A DNA stretch of 11,436 nt from Deltaproteobacteria bacterium (GTDB taxonomy: Bacteria > Desulfobacterota > Desulfobacteria > Desulfobacterales > ETH-SRB1): NCBI GenBank assembly GCA_019309665.1, contig JAFDFV010000020.1, positions 1 to 11,436 of the forward strand, in the 5' to 3' direction. Below, in pieces: positions 7,246 through 11,436 of the stretch (position 1 is its first letter; every line of letters begins with the position of its first letter). A model generated the notes under the pieces. It saw only the letters and a program-made list of their open reading frames with translations, did not search any database and was not told where the DNA came from. Both the position numbers and the translations under genes were made by a program.

Positions 7246-7755
7246 ATGAAAGAAGATCAAATTATCCATCATTTTATTTTCCAGACAAAGTTTGGTTATT
7301 CTGTAATTTTTTATAAAAAAAGTCCGTTTTTACTAACAAGAATAGTTCTTCCTAAAACAAATAATAAAAACAAACAGCAAAATTACAAGCCGCATCAAAA
7401 AGCTATTATTATATCAAAATTAATAATAGATTATTTTAATGGGTCGCCTGTTCATATGATCAGGCCTTCATGGGAATGGCTGGATGCAGGGAGACTTACT
7501 ATGTTGCAAAAATCAGTATATTCAGCCACTGCAAAAATTCCATATGGAAAACTGAGTTCATACAAAGAAATCGCTGAAGCCATTAACAGACCCAATGCCT
7601 ATCGTTTCGTAGGCACCACACTTGCCAAAAACCGCTTTCCGATCCTTATACCATGTCACAGAGTAGTCAGAAGCAATAATACAATCGGCCTGTTCGCCGG
7701 AGGAAAGAATCTGAAAATAAAAATGATAGAACTCGAATCGGCGCAGATCAAATAA
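7246..7755 (+). CDS. ogt: O6-alkylguanine-DNA alkyltransferase (methylated-DNA--cysteine methyltransferase)
   Basis: This suicidal DNA-repair protein moves an alkyl group from O6-alkylguanine (or O4-alkylthymine) to its own cysteine. The active-site motif PCHRV is at 136-140, with acceptor C137. Upstream are the helix-turn-helix and arginine-finger part (IPYGKLSSYKEIAEAINRPNAYRFVGTTLAKN) and, downstream, the GLFAGG loop followed by a C-terminal helix. The N-terminal about 85 residues match the poorly conserved alpha/beta domain of Ogt/MGMT. The 169-residue length is normal, and there is no Ada-type regulatory zinc domain. The start is preceded by AAAGG, which overlaps the stop codon region of the LarA-like gene, suggesting coupled translation. 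The first third is extremely AT-rich (18% GC in bases 7381-7440). Confidence 0.93.
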   Translation: MKEDQIIHHFIFQTKFGYSVIFYKKSPFLLTRIVLPKTNNKNKQQNYKPHQKAIIISKLIIDYFNGSPVHMIRPSWEWLDAGRLTMLQKSVYSATAKIPYGKLSSYKEIAEAINRPNAYRFVGTTLAKNRFPILIPCHRVVRSNNTIGLFAGGKNLKIKMIELESAQIK

Positions 7756-7797
7756 AAAATCGATCAATTTAGTTGGGGAAGTTATTTCGTCCTTTTT

Positions 7798-7822
7798 AAA
7801 AAAGACATCGACTTTTTTGTTT
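7798..7822. terminator. Weak bidirectional terminator between convergent genes
   Basis: AAAAAAG (7798-7804) can pair with CTTTTTT (7812-7818) around a 7-base loop, with A/T tracts on both sides. It lies between the convergent alkyltransferase and Fic genes. The stem is almost all A-T, so the call is tentative. Confidence 0.3.
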
Positions 7823-7852
7823 TGTACTTTGAGATCTTCCGGCTTGTCAGGG

Positions 7853-8542
7853 TCAGGCCTTCATGATTTTTATGATTCGTTCATCCAGGCAAGAACGCAA
7901 AAAGGTATTCATCGGCTTCTGATCACCAGATTCGTAAAAAGCCGGCATCAGTTGATTAAATTCTAACTGTCTCTTGGCAGGAAGATTAATCACAGGATAC
8001 CCGGCACTCAACAATAGCCCGTTCATAATGAAACGTCCCATGCGTTTGTTTACATCATAAAAAAATTGACATCGAGCCATCGTAAGAAATAAGAAAATTG
8101 CCCGATCATAAATATCCGCTATTTTATAGGCTTGAGCCACCATATTATCAAATAAAGCAGGCAACATAACGGCTTCCGGTGGCATATACTCAGTGCCTGC
8201 AATAGTAACCCCGCCGGAACGGAATCCGCCACATTCCAAAGCTTCTTCTTTGCCAGCTATTTGATGAAGTTCACATGCTTTTTCAGCCGTGACTTCAAAC
8301 CGACCTTTTTCAATCCATTCAAATAAAGTACGCCATGTTTTACCCTGGTTTAGAGCAATTTGCTGATCAGATATCTTATGTCCGCCAATTGTTACTCCAT
8401 CTAATAGCGTTTGGATTTCCGCCAGGGTAAAATTGATGCCTTCCAAGTTTACTGCATCAAAAACCAGCTCGACTAATTGGCGTTTAGCAAGCATCAAAGC
8501 TTTATCCTGATCAGGCTTCATATTCCACTGGTTATCTTTCAC
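7853..8542 (-). CDS. Fic-domain protein with catalytic His replaced by Gln
   Basis: Fic enzymes usually transfer AMP or another phosphate-containing group to target proteins through the motif HPFxxGNGRxxR. In this 229-residue protein the motif reads QFFYDVNKRMGR (159-170). The catalytic His is Gln159 and the two Gly are Val164 and Lys166, while Asp163, Asn165, Arg167 and Arg170 are kept. The target-binding flap region GGFRSGGVTIAGTEYMPP (105-122) is well preserved. Near the N terminus AVNLEG (30-35) resembles the class II inhibitory motif (S/T)xxxE(G/N) with Ala in the first place, so an intramolecular brake may exist. The GTG start at 8542 has no clear ribosome site; ATG at 8521 (M8) is an alternative. 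The gene lies 33 bases downstream of the GNAT gene on the same strand and may be its operon partner. Activity may be lost or altered. No separate Fic antitoxin is seen. Confidence 0.85.
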   Translation of the reverse strand: MKDNQWNMKPDQDKALMLAKRQLVELVFDAVNLEGINFTLAEIQTLLDGVTIGGHKISDQQIALNQGKTWRTLFEWIEKGRFEVTAEKACELHQIAGKEEALECGGFRSGGVTIAGTEYMPPEAVMLPALFDNMVAQAYKIADIYDRAIFLFLTMARCQFFYDVNKRMGRFIMNGLLLSAGYPVINLPAKRQLEFNQLMPAFYESGDQKPMNTFLRSCLDERIIKIMKA

Positions 8543-8569
8543 TTTTATTATTTGTATTTTATTATTAGT

Positions 8570-8585
8570 GACTACTCACGTAGTC
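8570..8585 (-). promoter_or_regulatory. Hairpin over the GNAT stop codon
   Basis: GACTAC and GTAGTC form a perfect 6-base stem with a TCAC loop (read on the plus strand) spanning the GNAT stop codon. No T tract follows on the minus strand, so it is not a standard terminator. It could modulate read-through or translation into the Fic gene. Confidence 0.35.
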
Positions 8586-9145
8586 AGGCTAAAACGTTTT
8601 AGGTCATAAAACATGATTCTTGTGGGCTCTTCTTTGTCTTCATCGTGCAAGAAGTCAAATTCATTTTTTTTGTAAAATCTTAAGACCTCTTTTCTATTGT
8701 AAGCGTCGATAGTCAAGAATCTACAACCGGTTCTGTTGTCCGTAGTGAAGAGTGCTTTCAAAAGGTTGATAAGGTGAGTGCCGAGCCCGTTGCGCTGGGA
8801 CTCCTTATGAACGCCAAGACGTGCGATTTTTACTGCGGGATATTCCTCTATGTATCTCTTCTTGTGAGAGATTAGTTTCCTTTTAAGAGATTTTGAGAGC
8901 TTTATCGTGTCATTTGCGAGCGCAACAAAAGCAAGCGGACCCAAGCTTCTCGCCCCTTTCGATTTTAAATAAAGGGCGTAAGTTTCTGCAAGGAGATCCT
9001 CTTTGTAGTGAACAGCATCCTTGTGGAAGAACTCATTTAAGTCCTGGTTTCCACAATCGCACTTTGTTGTTATGGAAAATTTTTTTACTTTATCGAGGAC
9101 AAACAACTCATCATTTATGTGATTTCGACGGCACAGAATTGGCAT
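8576..9145 (-). CDS. GNAT-family N-acetyltransferase, probable toxin
   Basis: The protein has the GNAT fold signature. An N-terminal CDCGNQDLNEFFHKDA block (29-44) is followed by a TYALYL strand, then P-A-V-K-I-A-R-L-G-V (103-112), the acetyl-CoA pyrophosphate loop QRNGLG (117-122), FLTIDAYN (143-150), and FYKKNEFDFL (157-166) with the usual late Tyr158. The CG-x-DLNEFF...A start is shared with GNAT toxins of type II systems (TacT/AtaT-like), which acetylate aminoacyl-tRNAs. The start is uncertain. ATG at 9145 gives 189 residues but overlaps the upstream small gene by 35 bases. TTG at 9106 (residue 14), just after that gene's stop codon, would leave the GNAT homology intact and fits tight coupling. 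A small basic gene directly upstream is the likely antitoxin; no RHH-type TacA partner is present. A housekeeping acetyltransferase is the alternative. Confidence 0.85.
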   Translation of the reverse strand: MPILCRRNHINDELFVLDKVKKFSITTKCDCGNQDLNEFFHKDAVHYKEDLLAETYALYLKSKGARSLGPLAFVALANDTIKLSKSLKRKLISHKKRYIEEYPAVKIARLGVHKESQRNGLGTHLINLLKALFTTDNRTGCRFLTIDAYNRKEVLRFYKKNEFDFLHDEDKEEPTRIMFYDLKRFSLTT

Positions 9146-9290
9146 GTTTCATAAGTTTCGCTGCAAAGCGAGCAAGCTTAGGCGTGGGAATAGGATGTGA
9201 CGGAACCGCACTTTTTGCTTCGACGCGCCTGATAAAATTTTCGGAATCTTTTTTATTCAGCTTTGGAGTCGCTTTGATTTTAAGCGCCAA
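9111..9290 (-). CDS. Small basic protein, putative antitoxin of the GNAT toxin
   Basis: This 59-residue protein starts at TTG (9290-9288) after a very strong ribosome site, GAAAGGAGG, with 6 bases between GGAGG and the start. The stop TGA is at 9113-9111. It overlaps or abuts the GNAT gene in another frame. The protein begins MALKIKATPKLNKKDSENF and ends KHANSVPSKSHK. It has about 14 Lys/Arg and only 3 Asp/Glu, with a probable short helix (residues 13-25), a Pro-rich linker (PSHPIPTPK, 30-38) and a second basic helix (about 39-51). No ribbon-helix-helix, AbrB or HTH signature is visible. Inference: it is the antitoxin of a two-gene type II toxin-antitoxin module, because of its size, its position upstream of a GNAT toxin-like gene, the overlap and a shared promoter. 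The family is unknown to me. It could instead be a small RNA- or DNA-binding protein. Confidence 0.72.
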   Translation of the reverse strand: MALKIKATPKLNKKDSENFIRRVEAKSAVPSHPIPTPKLARFAAKLMKHANSVPSKSHK

Positions 9291-9312
9291 GGTGCACCTC
9301 CTTTCTGTTTAA

Positions 9313-9351
9313 ACAATTGGTTGTGTTTACTTTCTTCCAAAGTACAATTGG
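9313..9351. promoter_or_regulatory. Paired ACAATTGG repeats, candidate operator
   Basis: Two direct copies of ACAATTGG lie at 9313-9320 and 9344-9351, 31 bases apart (about three DNA turns, so on the same face). Each contains the palindrome CAATTG. One copy touches the -10 element of the small-gene/GNAT promoter and the other lies just before its ribosome site. This layout suits autorepression by the antitoxin or toxin-antitoxin complex, but is inferred from spacing only. Confidence 0.45.
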
Positions 9352-9368
9352 ACAGAAGAATTTGTCAA
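9341..9368 (-). promoter_or_regulatory. Sigma70-type promoter for the small gene/GNAT/(Fic) operon
   Basis: On the minus strand a perfect TTGACA (9368-9363) is followed after 16 bases by TGTACT (9346-9341; four of six matches to TATAAT). Transcription would start around 9335, about 45 bases before the TTG start of the small gene. Confidence 0.6.
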
Positions 9369-9671
9369 GTTTTTTATCGGTCAAAACATTCTCCTCCTTG
9401 GCTACAATCCGATAGAGTCAAGAGCGGACTTGCCCCCAATTTCCCCCAATTTCCAATTTTTCTTGCCGTATTGTTTATGAAAGTCCCGTGTCTTGAGGGT
9501 TGAGATCGGGTTTATGACGTTTTCGGAAAGCTCCCGAAGATTGGAATTGTGGAACTGTATCTTTAAACTCAATTCTTCATGTCCTTGACATGTTTTTTCA
9601 ATGTATCTGCGTAAATAGATGTCAGCTAATGCGCTAATCAAGACGCGACACCGAGCCTGCACAGATTCCCC
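9369..9671. other. Spacer between two divergent toxin-antitoxin modules, no supported gene
   Basis: About 300 bases without a convincing gene. An 86-residue open frame on the minus strand (GTG at 9662 to 9402) has no family resemblance, no ribosome site that I can see, and low-complexity content near its end. A short tandem repeat CCCCCAATTT occurs twice (9433-9442, 9443-9452) with a third, partial unit to about 9460. On the minus strand a strong AAGGAGGAG at 9400-9392 is followed by ATG-TTT-TGA, or by a TTG at 9384 that opens a 34-codon frame overlapping the small gene. This could be a leader frame or the remnant of a lost gene. Confidence 0.5.
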
Positions 9672-9700
9672 TTGAGTTTTTGGCTAAAATCAGACATATT
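9672..9700 (+). promoter_or_regulatory. Candidate promoter for the AbiE pair
   Basis: TTGAGT (9672-9677) and CATATT (9695-9700) are separated by the ideal 17 bases; each has four of six consensus matches. The element lies 45 bases before the preferred AbiEi start. Confidence 0.45.
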
Positions 9701-9745
9701 GTTACCACTTAAAAACAAATGAGGACTTTTTGTCTGGAGCCAAAA

Positions 9746-10339
9746 ATGAAAAAACGACCTGAAGAAATTTTCCGCAAGCACGGTGGCCAGCTTCGAATGA
9801 GCGAGGCCATCAAACACGGCATCACACGCTATATGCTCTATTCGCTAAGGGATAAGGGCGTCATCGAACAAGTGAGCAGAGGTATCTATCGGCTGGTGGA
9901 ACTGCCTCCGATCAGCAACCCCGATCTGGTTACGGTGAGCCTTCGCTTTCCGAACATCGTCATCTGTCTTGTCTCCGCACTGGCCTATCATGACATTACG
10001 ACTCAGATTCCGCATGATGTTTCCGTAGCGGTACCAAGGGACTCACGTATGCCTTCACTCGACTATCCTCCCATCCAGGCCCACAGATTCTCGAATGAAG
10101 CATACAAATCCGGCATCGAGAAGCATCGGATTGATGGAATGCACGTCAAAGTCTACAGCCCCGAGAAAACCCTGGCCGACTGCTTCAAGTTTCGCAATAA
10201 GATCGGAATGGACGTGGTGCTGGAAGCACTGAAGCTCTACAAGACACGAAAGAAGTTCGACCTCGGAGAACTGCTCAAATACGCCAAGATCTGCCGGGTC
10301 GAAAAGGTGATGCGGCCATACCTGGAGGCGACGGTATGA
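9746..10339 (+). CDS. abiEi: AbiEi-family antitoxin / transcriptional repressor (type IV toxin-antitoxin)
   Basis: AbiEi proteins repress their own operon through an N-terminal winged helix and counter the AbiEii toxin without a stable protein complex (type IV). Numbered from the chosen start, residues 4-50 form the winged helix (RPEEIFRKHGGQLRMSEAI... to SRGIYRL). CLVSALAYHDITTQIP (about 74-89) and YSPEKTLADCFKFR (about 137-150) belong to the characteristic C-terminal antitoxin domain. An ATG at 9719 extends the frame by 9 residues, but ATG 9746 has GGAG at 9736-9739 with 6-base spacing and fits the family N terminus (MKKRPEEIF), so it is preferred; the protein is then 197 residues. The stop codon overlaps the toxin start by 4 bases (ATGA). 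GC content and codon use are clearly higher than in genes upstream, pointing to acquisition by transfer. The pair may protect against phage by abortive infection. Confidence 0.88.
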   Translation: MKKRPEEIFRKHGGQLRMSEAIKHGITRYMLYSLRDKGVIEQVSRGIYRLVELPPISNPDLVTVSLRFPNIVICLVSALAYHDITTQIPHDVSVAVPRDSRMPSLDYPPIQAHRFSNEAYKSGIEKHRIDGMHVKVYSPEKTLADCFKFRNKIGMDVVLEALKLYKTRKKFDLGELLKYAKICRVEKVMRPYLEATV

Positions 10340-11238
10340 AGTCTCCCAGAAACATCCCAGCGTCCGTCCGGCAACGTATCCTCAACCGCGCCAAGAGCGA
10401 CCGACGGCCATTCAACGAGTTGCTTCAATACTACGCCATGGAGCGATTCCTCTACCGGCTATCCCAATCCACTCACGCCGACCGATTCATTCTCAAAGGA
10501 GCTTTGATGCTGAGAGTCTGGCGTTCGCCGGAACTTCGTCCGACCATGGACATCGACATGCTGGGAAGAACGAGTAACAGGGAAGCCGACATCATCGCGC
10601 AGATCCGGGACATCTTGTCCATGGACGTGGAAGCGGACGGACTTGCCTTCGATGCTGATTCCATTCAGGCCGAGCGGATCACCGAAGACGCTGATTATGA
10701 GGGGATCAGGATTCGGTTCCGGGGCACACTGGACTCTGCGAGGATCAACATGCAGGTCGATATCGGCTTCGGCGACGTCGTGTATCCGAAGCCTGAAAAA
10801 GCGGAGCTTCCGACCATGCTGGATTCACCTGCGCCACGGCTGCTCTGCTACAGCCGGGAGAGCTCTATAGCGGAAAAGTTCGAAACCATGGTCAAACTGG
10901 GTGTGTTGAACAGCCGGATGAAGGATTTCTACGACATATGGTTGTTGTCCCGGCAATTCGATTTCGATGGAGCCAAGCTGGCCGAAGCCATTCGTCTGAC
11001 CTTTGAAAGGCGGGGCACAGCACTGCCCACGGAAATCGAGGCCTTCACGGAACCCTTTATCGATGCGAAACAAATCCAATGGACGACGTTCTGGAAAAGA
11101 TTCCAACAGGATCACGTTCCCGTTTCATTCAGGGAAGTCACGACTGCGGTGGATGGATTTCTCACGCCAGTTGTCGCGGCCCTTTCCTCCGGCAAACCAA
11201 GTCGCACAAACTGGATCGCATCCGGCCCATGGTCCTGA
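10336..11238 (+). CDS. abiEii: AbiEii nucleotidyltransferase toxin (type IV toxin-antitoxin)
   Basis: This 300-residue member of the AbiEii/MenT nucleotidyltransferase group is the toxin. Relatives add nucleotides to tRNA acceptor ends or bind GTP, and arrest growth. Motifs visible are KGALMLRVW (54-62) with the paired metal-binding aspartates in RPTMDIDML (68-76; D72, D74), the third acidic residue in MQVDIGFGD (139-147, D142), ESSIAEKFETMVKLG (175-189) with the conserved Glu-Lys, and the C-terminal MKDFYDIWLL (195-204). All expected catalytic elements are present, so the toxin looks intact. It starts inside the antitoxin stop codon, indicating translational coupling. GC content is high here (57% in 10561-10620) compared with the rest of the window. 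The last about 15 residues (SSGKPSRTNWIASGPWS) look atypical. The 198 bases after the stop return to AT-rich sequence and contain no gene or clear terminator. Confidence 0.92.
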   Translation: MKSPRNIPASVRQRILNRAKSDRRPFNELLQYYAMERFLYRLSQSTHADRFILKGALMLRVWRSPELRPTMDIDMLGRTSNREADIIAQIRDILSMDVEADGLAFDADSIQAERITEDADYEGIRIRFRGTLDSARINMQVDIGFGDVVYPKPEKAELPTMLDSPAPRLLCYSRESSIAEKFETMVKLGVLNSRMKDFYDIWLLSRQFDFDGAKLAEAIRLTFERRGTALPTEIEAFTEPFIDAKQIQWTTFWKRFQQDHVPVSFREVTTAVDGFLTPVVAALSSGKPSRTNWIASGPWS

Positions 11239-11436
11239 GCCGATGGACTCCCATCAAAAAGAGCACCCTCAATCATTTTTCATCCGCACAGCTCGAAATT
11301 TTTCTTCAACACTATTCGAAAAAATTCTGTTAAGGGATAAAATATTAAAACCTGCATAAATTTCCTGTCGAATGAAGTTTTCATTTTTACCATGGAATTC
11401 AATGGATTTAATATGATATTTTAGAGACTTATAAAA

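Noticed and set aside
8893..9312. Plus-strand frame of 139 residues opposite the GNAT and small genes
   Set aside because: It is antisense to two better-supported genes, with protein composition typical of a shadow frame.
9402..9662. Minus-strand 86-residue frame with GTG start
   Set aside because: No family resemblance, no ribosome site, and its end lies in the CCCCCAATTT repeat region. Treated as chance.
11003..11359. Plus-strand frames overlapping the end of the AbiEii gene and running past it
   Set aside because: They overlap the conserved toxin in other frames and show no domain. The tail after 11238 is otherwise featureless.

Overview
The window looks like chromosomal DNA of an anaerobic deltaproteobacterium (Desulfobacterota, probably near Desulfobacterales). 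This is inferred from the AT-rich base composition, a stand-alone 2[4Fe-4S] ferredoxin, a LarA-like protein, a cysteine synthase/cysteinyl-tRNA synthetase fusion, and short intergenic repeats of kinds I associate with such genomes. No rRNA or tRNA gene, CRISPR array or intact insertion sequence was seen.

Positions 1-5361 (plus strand) hold a broken OB-fold/HD phosphohydrolase gene of the YhaM type (internal deletion plus frameshift), then thymidylate kinase (tmk). Tmk overlaps by 10 bases a 767-residue fusion of a PLP-dependent cysteine synthase and a full-length CysRS-like domain. In that CysRS part the zinc/cysteine pocket is intact, but both ATP-binding signatures (HIGH, KMSKS) are degenerate. 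A conserved-looking protein of unknown function follows. Two inverted-repeat elements fill the gaps at 970-1144 and 4095-4293.

Positions 5362-7755 (plus strand) hold a ferredoxin with its own sigma70-type promoter and rho-independent terminator. After it come a LarA/DUF2088-like protein and, 6 bases further on, an O6-alkylguanine-DNA alkyltransferase.

Positions 7756-11436 are accessory DNA rich in toxin-antitoxin-type genes. On the minus strand lie a small unannotated basic protein (9111-9290, TTG start, strong Shine-Dalgarno), an overlapping GNAT acetyltransferase and a Fic-domain protein whose catalytic His is Gln. This looks like one operon with a promoter near 9341-9368 and paired ACAATTGG repeats as a candidate operator. 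Divergent from it, after about 300 bases of apparent non-coding DNA, is a type IV AbiEi/AbiEii pair with a 4-base ATGA overlap and clearly higher GC, which suggests separate acquisition.

The most interesting points are the fusion with a CysRS-like half that should not activate cysteine in the usual way, and the GNAT module whose putative antitoxin is a tiny gene I cannot place in a named family.
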